Positions 8,222 to 16,640 of a stretch of 64,000 nt of DNA are shown piece by piece. Source of the stretch: Variovorax sp. OAS795 (GTDB lineage: Bacteria > Pseudomonadota > Gammaproteobacteria > Burkholderiales > Burkholderiaceae_C); NCBI RefSeq assembly GCF_040546685.1, contig NZ_JBEPOH010000002.1, positions 1 through 64,000 on the forward strand, written 5' to 3'. The first letter of the stretch is position 1. The number at the start of each line of letters is the position of its first letter. The notes beneath the pieces are model-generated. The model made no database searches. It was not told the DNA's origin and saw only the letters and a program-made list of their open reading frames with translations. The position numbers and the translations under genes were made by a program.

Positions 8222-9427
8222 TCAGAACGAATGCCGCATGCCCAGCATGGTCCCCATCTGGGAGCCGCCCGGAGCGGGATTGCTCCCGGTGGCCCCGGAA
8301 CTCACGGACAACGCCAGGTTGCCATCGTTGGAAATGTGCCCCACCGTCGCGTACAGCGCAGTGCGTTTGGACAGGTTGTAGGTGGCGCGCACGGCAGCCA
8401 GGGTCGCGCCGTTCCTGCTGTTCCTGTAGCCGAGCCGGAAGAGCTGTGCATCGAGCGTGAGGGCGGGCAGCACCGGGTAGCTTCCGCCCACGTACCAGAG
8501 ATCGCTCCGGGGCGTGAGCGGGCTGGCGTCGTTGTTCCGCCGGATCACGCCGGCGGAGAGTTGTCCCTCGCCCAGCTTCACATAGCCATTGGCCGAGATT
8601 CGCCGGTCCTTGAGCCTGCTGCTCACCAGGCCCGCGAACGCACCGGGACCGCCGCGGATTTCATCGACGGCGAGGGCTGCGCCCCAGCGTGCGGCGTCGT
8701 ACTTCATCAGCACGGACCATTCCTGGCAGGCCTTGCTGTCGGTGGCGCTTTCGCCGGGGCAGTTGGTGCCTGCCGGACTTGGCCCGGCGTTGACCACGTC
8801 GCGGCCCAGGCTGTAGGAGGCTCCCATCGTGAAGCCGCCGAACGTGCCGCGGTAGACGATGGCGTTGTCGGCGCGTGCATTCGGGATGTAGGCGTCGAGC
8901 GAGCCGCTGCCATAGACGTTGGGCCCGAGCACGTCGGCGTCCAGCAGCGACCAGAACAGCATCGTGTACTGGCGCCCTAGCGTCACAGTGCCCCAGCCGC
9001 CGGACAGCCCCACGAAGGCCTGCCGCCCGAAGCTGCGGCCTCCCTGGTTCAGGCTGCCGGTGTCCGGCCCGAAGCCCGATTCCAGCACGAAGACGCTGCG
9101 CAGGCCGTCGCCCAGATCCTCCACGCCGCGAACGCCCCAACGCGACGGCAGGCTGCCCGTCAGCGACGGCATGCGGATCAGGCGGTTGCTGCCGGGCCCG
9201 ACATTGCTGAGGTACTCGACGCCGGTGTCGACCAGACCGTAGAGCGAGATGCTGGAAGCCGATGGCGCCCGTGCGCGCGATTGCGCCTCCGACTCGACGC
9301 GCCGCGCGTCCTGGTCGGGGGCCGTGGCGGGACCGCTGACGCTGGGCGACTGCGCCCAGGCGCCTGCCGCAAGCAGGCAGGCCATCGCGGCCGCGATCGA
9401 TATCTTCTTCGAGAACTGTCTTTTCAT
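8222..9427 (-). CDS. Gram-negative trimeric porin (OmpC/PhoE-like)
   Basis: A 401-residue outer-membrane beta-barrel that forms a general diffusion channel. Seen: signal peptide ending GAWAQ; SISLYGLVDTGVEYLSN, the first strand of Burkholderiales porins; RWGVRGVEDLGDGL and GLSGGWGTVTLGRQYTML, both classic for this family; and a C-terminal phenylalanine (GMRHSF), the assembly signal. ATG 9427 is chosen because the signal peptide begins there. A stretch of about 35 residues between signal and first strand (PSVSGPATAPDQDARRVESE onward) is charged and longer than usual. Monocistronic, convergent with IclR. Confidence 0.94.
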   Translation of the reverse strand: MKRQFSKKISIAAAMACLLAAGAWAQSPSVSGPATAPDQDARRVESEAQSRARAPSASSISLYGLVDTGVEYLSNVGPGSNRLIRMPSLTGSLPSRWGVRGVEDLGDGLRSVFVLESGFGPDTGSLNQGGRSFGRQAFVGLSGGWGTVTLGRQYTMLFWSLLDADVLGPNVYGSGSLDAYIPNARADNAIVYRGTFGGFTMGASYSLGRDVVNAGPSPAGTNCPGESATDSKACQEWSVLMKYDAARWGAALAVDEIRGGPGAFAGLVSSRLKDRRISANGYVKLGEGQLSAGVIRRNNDASPLTPRSDLWYVGGSYPVLPALTLDAQLFRLGYRNSRNGATLAAVRATYNLSKRTALYATVGHISNDGNLALSVSSGATGSNPAPGGSQMGTMLGMRHSF

Positions 9428-9595
9428 GGTCTTTGTCTCCAGGTGTTGTTGCGAAAAAAGGCGAGCGCCGTCCACACCGGTGCCTCGCATCGGTTGCGTC
9501 AGAAAGAGGAAGAAAGAGGAGGGGAACCGCCGGCGCCGGGCGCCCTGCGAGTTCAGCGGATCGCCTGGACCGCTGGCAGCGCTCGAACTACTGAA

Positions 9596-10765
9596 CTACT
9601 TGGCTATGCACTTCGATGCATAGGCGTCCGCATGCGACTGCAGGACGTTTTCCGCCAGCAAGCGGAATTCGGCCTTGTCCGCTGCCCCCTTGGCGATCTC
9701 GAACACGTGATAGTTCTGGATCGGGAAATTGTTGGCGCCGAAGCGGAAGGCACCGCGCACGGACTTGAAAGGCGTGGTCGCAATTGCCCGCGCCAGCGCC
9801 TTGCGGTCGGAGGCATCGCCCTTGCGCCTTGCCAGCGCCGCATCGAGCACCATCGCGGCGTCGTAGCTGAACGCCGCATAGGCGGAAGGCATGCGCGCGT
9901 ACTTCTTCTCGAAGGCTGCAACGAACTGGCGCGACTCGGCCCCCGGGCTGCCCGGCGACCAGGCATCGGCGGTGATGACGCCGAAGGCGGCCCTGCCCAT
10001 GGCGGCCACCGAGGTGCCCTCGACCGTGTTGGTGGTGTAGAGCGGGATCTTTCCCTGCAGCCCAGCCTGCTGGTACTGCCGCACGAAGGTCACGCCGAGC
10101 CCGCCCGGGTAGAAGGCGAACACGGCCTCGGGCCGGGATGCGCCCAGGCGCGTGAGCTCGGCGGAGAAATCCAGCTGGTTCAGCGGCGTGTACACCTCGT
10201 CGACGATCTCGCCCTTGTAGAAGCGCTTGAGACCTGCGATCTTGTCCTTGCCGCCGACGAAGTTCGGCGTCATCACGCTGATGCGCTTGATGCCCTTGTC
10301 CGTGAGGTACTTGCCCATGGCCTCCGCAGGCACATCGCTTTGCCACGAGGTCACGAAGAGGTTCGGCTTGCACTGCGCGCCCGCCGCGGCCGAGACGCCG
10401 GCGACCGACCCGAGGAACGGCACGTCCGTCGCGGCGATCTTGTTCTGCAGCGCCATCATGATGTTGGCAAAGGTCAGGCCCGTGACCACGTCGACCTTCT
10501 CCTTGTCGAGCAGCTTGGAAAGGGCGTCCAGCGCCACTTCGGGCTTCTGCTGGTCGTCCTCCTTGAAAAGCACGGCCGGCGCGCCGCCGAGCTTGCCGCC
10601 CAGTTGCTCGAGCGCGAGATTGAAGCCGTCGAGCTGGTCGCGTCCGACATCGGCGGAGGGGCCGCTCAGCGTGGCGAGAAAGCCCACCTTCACGTCAGCG
10701 TGGGATGCCGACGCGAGCAAGGCGATGCACAGGGCGAGGGCGTTGTGCCCGATGGTCTTGTTCAT
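9596..10765 (-). CDS. LivK-like periplasmic substrate-binding protein
   Basis: A 389-residue binding protein of the Peripla_BP_6 class: signal peptide MNKTIGHNALALCIALLASA with cleavage after SHA, then DVKVGFLATLSGPSADVGRD. No permease or ATPase is adjacent. It lies 60 bp downstream of the NIPSNAP/dioxygenase/YCII operon on the same strand and could be its last gene. It may supply the livHMGF operon at 18926-22419, which lacks a binding protein (inference). A ribosome site (CGGAGACACC) precedes ATG 10765. Confidence 0.92.
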   Translation of the reverse strand: MNKTIGHNALALCIALLASASHADVKVGFLATLSGPSADVGRDQLDGFNLALEQLGGKLGGAPAVLFKEDDQQKPEVALDALSKLLDKEKVDVVTGLTFANIMMALQNKIAATDVPFLGSVAGVSAAAGAQCKPNLFVTSWQSDVPAEAMGKYLTDKGIKRISVMTPNFVGGKDKIAGLKRFYKGEIVDEVYTPLNQLDFSAELTRLGASRPEAVFAFYPGGLGVTFVRQYQQAGLQGKIPLYTTNTVEGTSVAAMGRAAFGVITADAWSPGSPGAESRQFVAAFEKKYARMPSAYAAFSYDAAMVLDAALARRKGDASDRKALARAIATTPFKSVRGAFRFGANNFPIQNYHVFEIAKGAADKAEFRLLAENVLQSHADAYASKCIAK

Positions 10766-10825
10766 GGTGTCTCCGGAAAGGTGGGCCCTGTTCGAGCCGG
10801 GTCTGCGGGCTTCTTCGGCCCGGCG

Positions 10826-11206
10826 CTAGAAAAGACGGGCGGACTGGTCCGACAACCGCACAGCGACGGAGAAGCCGCCCTCCATCAGCAGCCACTTCTT
10901 CACGTTGATCGTCACGACGCCTTCCTTCACGAACGGGTCGCAGGACAGCAGCTCCCGTGCATGCGCCAGCGATGCGGCCCGCACGATCGACAGGCCGCCG
11001 AGCGAACCCGGCGCGCTGGTGTCGTCGGTGAAAGGCCCGGAGGCGAACAGCTCGCCCCTGCGTTCCGCGCCGATCATCCAGCGCAGGTGCGGCTCGAGGA
11101 ACTGCGCCATGCGCGCGAGGTCGGCGGGCTTTCGCAGCGCCACATAGAGCGGCTTGTTGAGCATCGCGCGCAGCAGCTCCTGCGCGCTTTCCTGCGGCGC
11201 GGCCAT
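10826..11206 (-). CDS. YCII-domain protein
   Basis: A 126-residue protein of the YciI-like alpha/beta (dimeric ferredoxin-like) fold. Seen: PLYVALRKPADLARMAQFLEPHLRWM, GPFTDD and SIVRAASLAHARELLSCDPF, the DP/F pattern of the family. These proteins accompany aromatic-degradation operons, where some relatives are muconolactone isomerase-like; no activity can be assigned. Start ATG 11206 shares one base with the stop of the dioxygenase gene (TGATG), so it is coupled to it. Confidence 0.82.
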   Translation of the reverse strand: MAAPQESAQELLRAMLNKPLYVALRKPADLARMAQFLEPHLRWMIGAERRGELFASGPFTDDTSAPGSLGGLSIVRAASLAHARELLSCDPFVKEGVVTINVKKWLLMEGGFSVAVRLSDQSARLF

Positions 11207-12132
11207 CACTCTTCGCGTTCTTCGAAGTTCATGGGGAACTCCGGCGGCGGCGGTGTCGCCGCCCAGACCGCGGTCAGCTCCTGCGGCGTGACGTTCAGGG
11301 CTTCCCATGCGCTGTCGTCCTCGGGGATGACGTCGATGTCCCAGAAGTATTCGACCAGGCTGTTCCACGGATCGCGGATGTAGTGGAAGTAGTTGGAGCC
11401 TCCCACATGGCGCCCCAGCCCGAAGCCGTCCTTGTAGCCCGCGCGCAGCAGGGTCTGTGCGCCGATCTCGATCTCGTCGATGTCGCCGACTTCGAAGCTG
11501 ATGTGGTGCAGCCCCGTGTGCGTGCTGTGGGCAAAGGCCACGATGTGGTGGTCGCCGCCCGCACTGCCGCGCAGGAAGGCCAGGATGTCGCCCGCACGGT
11601 CCGACACCTTCATGCCGAGCACCTCGGTATAGAACGCGACCGAGCGGTCCACGTCGGGAGAGAACTTGATGAGGTGGCCCATGCGCCGCGGCCTGGCCCT
11701 CTTCTGCTGGGAGGAGGGGTCGCATGCACGCGTGCCGATGCGGCGGTAGCGTCCCGGCGCGTTGATCTCGGCCGCCGCTGGCGCGCTCGATGGCTGCGCC
11801 TCGGCCACCTGCACGTTGAGCCAGTCGCCGTGCGGATCGCGAACCCAGATGCCCGGCATCGGCCCGAAAGGGCTGTCGGCCAGCCCCACGCCATGGCGCT
11901 GGAGATTGGCCATCAGCGCGTCCATGCCGGCCGCATTCGTGCCGAGCGAGACGTAGCTCAACTTCTTGCGCGCGCCGGGCATCAGTCGAAGCAGGTCCTG
12001 GGCACTGCCCTCGCAGTGGAAGAGCAGGTCGGCGCCCGAGACCCGCGCCTCCAGTCCGAAGAGTTCGTAGAAGGCGCGGCCGACCTCGAGTTCCGGGACG
12101 GTCATGCCCACTTGCAGCAGCGATCGGATCAT
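11206..12132 (-). CDS. Extradiol ring-cleavage dioxygenase-like protein (two VOC modules)
   Basis: A 308-residue protein with two vicinal-oxygen-chelate modules joined by a linker at about residues 110-150, the plan of type I extradiol dioxygenases (catechol 2,3-dioxygenase, dihydroxybiphenyl dioxygenase). The Fe(II) ligands of the C-terminal module are all present: H153 (MGHLIKF), H210 (GLHHISFEV) and E261 (SLVEYFWD). It would insert O2 next to a diol to open an aromatic ring. It sits between a NIPSNAP and a YCII gene, both frequent companions of ring-cleavage enzymes. The N-terminal module lacks the metal ligands, as is normal. Length matches the family. Confidence 0.85.
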   Translation of the reverse strand: MIRSLLQVGMTVPELEVGRAFYELFGLEARVSGADLLFHCEGSAQDLLRLMPGARKKLSYVSLGTNAAGMDALMANLQRHGVGLADSPFGPMPGIWVRDPHGDWLNVQVAEAQPSSAPAAAEINAPGRYRRIGTRACDPSSQQKRARPRRMGHLIKFSPDVDRSVAFYTEVLGMKVSDRAGDILAFLRGSAGGDHHIVAFAHSTHTGLHHISFEVGDIDEIEIGAQTLLRAGYKDGFGLGRHVGGSNYFHYIRDPWNSLVEYFWDIDVIPEDDSAWEALNVTPQELTAVWAATPPPPEFPMNFEEREE

Positions 12133-12141
12133 CGTTCTCTC

Positions 12142-12504
12142 CTAGCGGATCGGCGAGAAGCTCGCCGGGGCCAGCAGTTCGCTGCGCTGCCGCACCACGT
12201 GGCCGGCCGACTTTCCGAGGAAGCTGCGCCACTGTGGATTGGCCGAGAGCGCGGCGCGGCGCGACAGGCGGTCTTCGTAGGAGTCGAAGCCCCACAGCTG
12301 CACGATGCGGTTCAGCTCGCCAATCTCGGCGACGAAGTACCCGATGAGCCGGCCCAGCGCCTCGCGCTGCAGCGGGAGCCCCTCGGCCTCGTAGCCCGCG
12401 AGGAATTCAGGCAGCGAGCCGGGCTTCAGCTCATAGGTGCGTTGTTCGATGATCATGGCCAGTCTGGAGAGATCGTGCCCTCGGCAGAGGCCGGGTGCAG
12501 TCAC
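12142..12504 (-). CDS. NIPSNAP-family protein
   Basis: A small dimeric ferredoxin-fold protein of the NIPSNAP family (EQRTYELKPGSLPEFLAGYE, then GELNRIVQLWGFDSYEDR). The family start would be ATG 12456 (MIIEQRTY, 104 residues). However, that ATG has no ribosome site, whereas GTG 12504 follows a strong AGGAGACA site in exactly the position used by the sister operon at 13672. The longer 120-residue form is therefore chosen; the extra 16 residues would be an unconserved tail. First gene of the operon with the dioxygenase and YCII genes. Function is unknown; relatives accompany aromatic and organohalogen degradation genes. Confidence 0.8.
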   Translation of the reverse strand: MTAPGLCRGHDLSRLAMIIEQRTYELKPGSLPEFLAGYEAEGLPLQREALGRLIGYFVAEIGELNRIVQLWGFDSYEDRLSRRAALSANPQWRSFLGKSAGHVVRQRSELLAPASFSPIR

Positions 12505-12506
12505 TC

Positions 12507-12584
12507 TGTCTCCTTGTTGATGTGACTGGATTCTGCGTTTTGGCGATCGATCGATCCATACCGGATGAATGATTCATTCATATA
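12507..12584 (-). promoter_or_regulatory. Twin promoter region, copy A (NIPSNAP/dioxygenase operon)
   Basis: Read on the minus strand, this region aligns without a single gap to 13591-13668 on the plus strand, with 57 of 78 positions identical by hand count. Shared blocks in order: GAATGAATCAT, CCGGT, TGG, TCGATCG, CGCAGAATCC and AGGAGACA (ribosome site). It also contains a perfect 17-bp palindrome, ATGAATGA-T-TCATTCAT, at 12565-12581. Both copies drive genes away from the LysR gene at 12676-13569. Confidence 0.7.
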
Positions 12585-12675
12585 AACGCGATTTGTGGAG
12601 GGGGCGGCCGAGCGACAACTGCAAGTGCTGCGCGCAAGGCCGGGGAGGCGCACTCTCCCGAGCGCACAGCCGGCG

Positions 12676-13569
12676 TCAGTCGGAAGCCAGCCGCTGCACG
12701 ACGAAGTCGCGCATCCACTTGTTCGCGGGGTCCTGGTGGTAGCGGTCGTGCCAGTACAGGAAAATCTCGAAGCTGGGCAGGTCCAGGGGGATCGGCTTGA
12801 TGACAAGCGGGTAGTGCTTCGCGAGCGTCTCGGCAAGAATGGCCGGCGCCGACCACAGCAGGTCGGAACTCACCACGAAGTGCGGCGCCGCCAGATACTG
12901 GGGCAGCCGAATCTTGATGCGGTTGCGCGCGCCCGCGTCGATCAGCGCGCGTTCCAGCTGGATGTGGCCGCTGCCGGAGTACTCCACCAGCAAGTGTTCG
13001 CTTTCGCTGAAGCGTTCCAGCGTCATCTTCTTGTCGGCGAGCGGATGGCCGGTGCGCATGACGCACACGTAGTGCTGGGTGTGGATCAGCCGGCGGTGGA
13101 TTCCCGCCTCGAGCGACGGCAGGAACCCCAGCGCGAAGTCGAGCTGCCCGGCCGCCAGGCCGCTGACGGTTTCCGGGATCGTTCGAAAGACCGTTCGCAG
13201 CCGGATGCCCGGCGCGCACTGCGCAAGGGCCGCCATGATCGGCGGAAAGGAAACCGCTTCGCCGATGTCGCGGGTGCGCACGGTGAACATCCGCTTGGCC
13301 GTGGCCGGGTCGAAGCCCCGGCGCTCCACCTGCGTCTTGCGGACCATGGAAAGCACGTCCAGCAGCATCGGCGCCAGGTCCGAAGCCAGCGGCGTCGGCT
13401 CCATCTTCCGGCCGACGGGCGTGAACAGCTTGTCCTCGTATTCCTCGCGCAGGCGCTTCAGCGAGGCGCTCACCGCAGCCTGAGTCAGGCCGAGGCTCTC
13501 GGCGGCGCCGGTCACGGAGCGGTCGCGCCAGATGGCCTCGAAGGTATAGAGCAGGTTGAGGTCTTTCAC
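12676..13569 (-). CDS. LysR-family regulator (NahR/PcpR-like)
   Basis: A 297-residue LysR-type regulator: winged helix-turn-helix at residues 1-60 (VTGAAESLGLTQAAVSASLK) and a PBP-like effector domain. MKDLNLLYTFEAIWRDRSV and FDPATAKRMFTVRTRDIGE resemble the NahR/PcpR/LinR group, which respond to aromatic ligands. It stands between two operons whose promoters are near-duplicates, so it probably activates both. An inverted repeat lies 8 bp before its own start. Confidence 0.93.
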   Translation of the reverse strand: MKDLNLLYTFEAIWRDRSVTGAAESLGLTQAAVSASLKRLREEYEDKLFTPVGRKMEPTPLASDLAPMLLDVLSMVRKTQVERRGFDPATAKRMFTVRTRDIGEAVSFPPIMAALAQCAPGIRLRTVFRTIPETVSGLAAGQLDFALGFLPSLEAGIHRRLIHTQHYVCVMRTGHPLADKKMTLERFSESEHLLVEYSGSGHIQLERALIDAGARNRIKIRLPQYLAAPHFVVSSDLLWSAPAILAETLAKHYPLVIKPIPLDLPSFEIFLYWHDRYHQDPANKWMRDFVVQRLASD

Positions 13570-13576
13570 GCGCGAA

Positions 13577-13595
13577 GTATAGAAGTGATCTATAC
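13577..13595. promoter_or_regulatory. LysR-type operator
   Basis: GTATAGA, five bases, TCTATAC: a perfect 7-bp inverted repeat containing a T-N11-A core, between the LysR start (13569) and the divergent operon. Such sites serve as the high-affinity recognition site of LysR proteins and give both autoregulation and activation of the divergent promoter. Confidence 0.6.
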
Positions 13596-13668
13596 GAATG
13601 AATCATCGAACCGGTCTGGTTCGATCGTCCTCTGGCCCGCAGAATCCGCTCCCAATTACCAGGAGACA
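13591..13668 (+). promoter_or_regulatory. Twin promoter region, copy B (dehydrogenase/FAH operon)
   Basis: Plus-strand counterpart of 12507-12584, with the same conserved blocks at the same spacings: GAATGAATCAT 15 bases before CCGGT, 25 before TCGATCG, 42 before CGCAGAATCC and 65 before AGGAGACA. It overlaps the LysR inverted repeat at 13577-13595 by five bases and ends at the ribosome site of the gene starting at 13672. Copy A has no equivalent of that perfect inverted repeat, only the TATA half. Confidence 0.7.
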
Positions 13669-13671
13669 CAG

Positions 13672-14586
13672 GTGGAACGAACTCGACAAGTCATCGGCAT
13701 GGTCGGCATTGGCCAACTCGGATTGCCCATTGCCGTCAATCTCATGCAAGCGGGATTTAGGGTCGTCGGATTCCGGCGCACGGACCGGGAAGCGTTCTTG
13801 CGCGCCGGCGGCGAGGCGGTGCAATCGCCGGCCGAAGTGGCGCGCGCGGCCGACGTGCTGTTGCTGTGCCTGCCCGGCGAAGAAGCGCAGGCCGCGGTGC
13901 TGGACGGCCCGGACGGCGTCATCGGCGCACTCGCGCCAGGCAAGATCGTCATCGAGATGGGCACTTACACGCGGGAGTGCAAGGTGCAGCAGGCACTGCG
14001 CGTCGAGCGCGCCGGCGCCCGCATGCTTGAAGCCGAGGTGAGCGGATCGCCTCCCATGGTGGCCGAGCGCCGCGCGGCCCTGTATGTGGGTGGCGACGAG
14101 GCGTTGTTCCAGGCCTGCAAGCCCGTGCTGGATGCCATCACCGAACACCATTTCCACCTGGGCGAACTCGGCTCGGCGGTGGCGATGAAGCTGATCGCCA
14201 ATACGCTCGTCGCCATCCACACACTCGCGGCGGCCGAAGCCATGAACATGGGCGTTCGCGCGGGCTTCGCACCCGAGCGCGTCGCGCAAGTGATCCGACA
14301 GGGTGCGGGCAACTCCGCCATGTTCACGATCCGCGCGCCGATGATGGCGGCGCGGGCCTTCACGCCGGCACCCGGCTCGTTCAACACCTTGCACAAGTAC
14401 CTGCGGCTCGGGGCCGGGATGGCCCGCGAGCTGGGTTGCGCCACACCCCTCTTTACTGCCGCCGCGCCGTACTTCCTCCGGGCACTGGAAGGCGGCATGG
14501 GCGAAGAGGACATCTCCGCCGTGATCAAGCTGCTGGAAGCCGAGTCGTTTTCACCCAGGCAAGACGGCAACTTCCCTCTCGAATGA
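13672..14586 (+). CDS. 3-Hydroxyisobutyrate dehydrogenase-like NAD(P) oxidoreductase
   Basis: A 304-residue beta-hydroxyacid dehydrogenase. Seen: dinucleotide-binding GMVGIGQLGLPIAVNLMQAG at the N-terminus and the catalytic lysine in GSAVAMKLIANTL (near residue 170). The substrate loop that is usually D-x-PVSGG reads EAEVSGSPP, a departure suggesting an unusual substrate. GTG 13672 is the start: AGGAGACA lies at the right distance and the Rossmann fold begins eight residues later. The stop overlaps the FAH gene start by four bases (ATGA). It may oxidise a hydroxyacid formed after ring cleavage (inference). Confidence 0.9.
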   Translation: MERTRQVIGMVGIGQLGLPIAVNLMQAGFRVVGFRRTDREAFLRAGGEAVQSPAEVARAADVLLLCLPGEEAQAAVLDGPDGVIGALAPGKIVIEMGTYTRECKVQQALRVERAGARMLEAEVSGSPPMVAERRAALYVGGDEALFQACKPVLDAITEHHFHLGELGSAVAMKLIANTLVAIHTLAAAEAMNMGVRAGFAPERVAQVIRQGAGNSAMFTIRAPMMAARAFTPAPGSFNTLHKYLRLGAGMARELGCATPLFTAAAPYFLRALEGGMGEEDISAVIKLLEAESFSPRQDGNFPLE

Positions 14587-15548
14587 CCGCCATGAAGTAT
14601 CAACTGTTCACCTATGAAAAAACGGAACGCGTGGCGCGGTCCGGCATCGCGGTCGGCACTGCGTGGTTCGACTTGGGCGACGCGGCAAGCGTTGCCGGTT
14701 GCGCGGACCTGGCAGCGGCCAGCCTCGATGAAGTCGTCGGCCGCTGGGCATCGTGCGTTCCCGAACTCGACGCGCTGGCCGCAGGCCTTGCCGCCGACCC
14801 TGACCGGTACGCGTCCGCTGCGCTCGATGCAGCCAGCATCGTCTTGCGGTCTCCGTTCGCCCGGCCCGGCGCGATCTACGCGGCCGGCGCCAACTACCGC
14901 GACCACGTGGAAGCCATGGGCCGCGCGCTGAACCAGAAACTCGTGCTCGACCCGAAGAAGGAGGGTGTGCCGCCCTGGCACTTCCTCAAGTCCGGAGCTG
15001 CAACCCTCTCCGGCCACCGGGGCGAGGTGACATACCCGGCGAACACCGAGCGGCTGGACTGGGAGGCCGAACTCGCCGTGGTGATCGGGCGGCGCGCCGC
15101 GCAGGTCGGCGTCGGCAGTGCCTTGGATCACGTGGCGGGCTACATGTGTGCCAACGACCTCTCGGCGCGCGATCACCTGGTGCGGCACGGCGTCGACCCT
15201 TCGTCGCCGTTTCGCTTCGACTGGATAGGGCACAAGTGCTTCAACGGCTCGTGCCCGCTGGGGCCGGTGTTCACGCCGGCCCAGTTCGTCCGCACGCCGG
15301 AAAACCTGGCCATCAAGCTCTGGGTTAACGGCGAGCTGCGGCAGGACTCGAACACCAGCAACCATCTCTACGGCGTGGCCGAGCAGATCGCCTACCTGAG
15401 CGAGCGCGTCGACCTGCTTCCCGGCGATGTGATCCTGACCGGCACGCCGGCCGGCGTCGGCATGGAGACGGGCACATTCCTGCAGCGCGGCGACGTGACG
15501 CGGGTATGGATCGAGACGCTTGGCGAGCTCGAGACGCGCATCGTGTAG
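14583..15548 (+). CDS. Fumarylacetoacetate hydrolase (FAH)-family protein
   Basis: A 321-residue metal-dependent C-C hydrolase, decarboxylase or isomerase of the FAH superfamily. Seen: GAIYAAGANYRDHVEAMG, the acidic metal-site region ERLDWEAELAVVIG, NDLSARD and GDVILTGTPAGVG. ATG 14583 overlaps the dehydrogenase stop; a second ATG three codons on is also possible. In meta-cleavage pathways this family hydrolyses or decarboxylates ring-fission products, consistent with the extradiol dioxygenase encoded by the sister operon. Confidence 0.92.
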   Translation: MTAMKYQLFTYEKTERVARSGIAVGTAWFDLGDAASVAGCADLAAASLDEVVGRWASCVPELDALAAGLAADPDRYASAALDAASIVLRSPFARPGAIYAAGANYRDHVEAMGRALNQKLVLDPKKEGVPPWHFLKSGAATLSGHRGEVTYPANTERLDWEAELAVVIGRRAAQVGVGSALDHVAGYMCANDLSARDHLVRHGVDPSSPFRFDWIGHKCFNGSCPLGPVFTPAQFVRTPENLAIKLWVNGELRQDSNTSNHLYGVAEQIAYLSERVDLLPGDVILTGTPAGVGMETGTFLQRGDVTRVWIETLGELETRIV

Positions 15549-15584
15549 CAGCGGCTGCATCGCACAAAAAGACGGAAGTTGTCA

Positions 15585-16625
15585 GTGAAGCAGATGTTGA
15601 AACAGGCGTCCATGTTCATCCGGTTTTTCATTGTTCCGCTGCTGGCCACGCTGATCGCGGGATGCGCTGGCAACACCCATGTGGTGGCGGAAGCTCCGCC
15701 GCCGCTGCGCGTCATCGTGTTTCCCGGTGCCTTCAACTGGCCGCTGTGGGCGGCCGAGGACAAGGGGTTCTTTGCCAGCGAGCGGTTGGCTGTCGCGATC
15801 ACACCGACGCCGAACTCCACGTTCCAGATGAAGGGCCTGATCCAGGGCGAGTTCGACCTCGCCATGACGGCCATGGACAACGTCATCGCCTACCGGGAAG
15901 GGCAGGGCGAAGCGGGCGTGGACGGGCCGGATCTCCTGGCCGTCATGGGTTCGGACGCGGGCTTTCTGCGGCTGGTCGCGTCGCCAGAGAGCCGCGGCTA
16001 TGCCGATCTGCGCGGCAAGACCCTGTCGGTGGATGCCCTGACCACCGGCTATGCCTTCGTGCTGCTTGAGCTTCTGGAGCGCCACGGCCTGGCGCTGGGC
16101 CGCGACTACAGTACCGAGCGGGCCGGTGGCGTGTTGCAACGCTACCAGGCGCTGCTGGAGCGCAAGCACGCGGCGACCATCCTGGTGGCGCCGTTCGATG
16201 CAATGGCCGAAGCGCAGGGCTTCCATCGCCTGGCCAATGCGACGGACGAGCTAGGCCACTACCAGGGCGTCGTCGCCGCGGTGCGCCAGGGCTGGGCGCG
16301 TGCCCATCCGGACCGCGTGCAAGGCTACATCCGTGCCCATGCGCGCGCCGTCGACTGGCTGCGCGAGCCCCGCAACAAGGACGAGGCGCTCAGGATCTTC
16401 CTGGCCCACATGCCGCCGGGCACACCGCCGCAGGCGGCGGACGGCGCCTACCGCGCGTTGCTGTCCGGCTCCGAAAGCTTCCAGCGCCGGGGGCAGATCG
16501 ACCTTGCAGGCGTCGAGACGGTCGTGAAACTGCGCGCCAAGTTCGGCCGGCCTGGCGCCAGGTTGCACGATGCCAGGACCTACTACGACCCGAGCTTCCA
16601 CGAAGCCGCTTTTCACAACCACTGA
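15585..16625 (+). CDS. NitT/TauT-type substrate-binding lipoprotein, orphan
   Basis: A periplasmic binding protein of the SsuA/THI5-like class (LRVIVFPGAFNWPLWAAEDKG, QMKGLIQGEFDLAMTAMDN). The signal peptide ends in a lipobox, LLATLIAGC, so it is probably a lipoprotein rather than a free periplasmic protein. GTG 15585 is preferred because GGAAG lies six bases upstream; TTG 15579 and ATG 15594 are alternatives. No matching permease or ATPase gene is nearby. It follows the FAH gene by 36 bp and precedes the amidohydrolase gene by 15 bp, so it belongs to that operon. Confidence 0.87.
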   Translation: MKQMLKQASMFIRFFIVPLLATLIAGCAGNTHVVAEAPPPLRVIVFPGAFNWPLWAAEDKGFFASERLAVAITPTPNSTFQMKGLIQGEFDLAMTAMDNVIAYREGQGEAGVDGPDLLAVMGSDAGFLRLVASPESRGYADLRGKTLSVDALTTGYAFVLLELLERHGLALGRDYSTERAGGVLQRYQALLERKHAATILVAPFDAMAEAQGFHRLANATDELGHYQGVVAAVRQGWARAHPDRVQGYIRAHARAVDWLREPRNKDEALRIFLAHMPPGTPPQAADGAYRALLSGSESFQRRGQIDLAGVETVVKLRAKFGRPGARLHDARTYYDPSFHEAAFHNH

Positions 16626-16640
16626 ACCGGGGAGCCCGAC

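Noticed and set aside
12543..12554. GATC repeat (GATCGATCGATC) as a microsatellite or methylation cluster
   Set aside because: Short; part of it (TCGATCG) is conserved in the twin promoter, so it is better read as part of that element.
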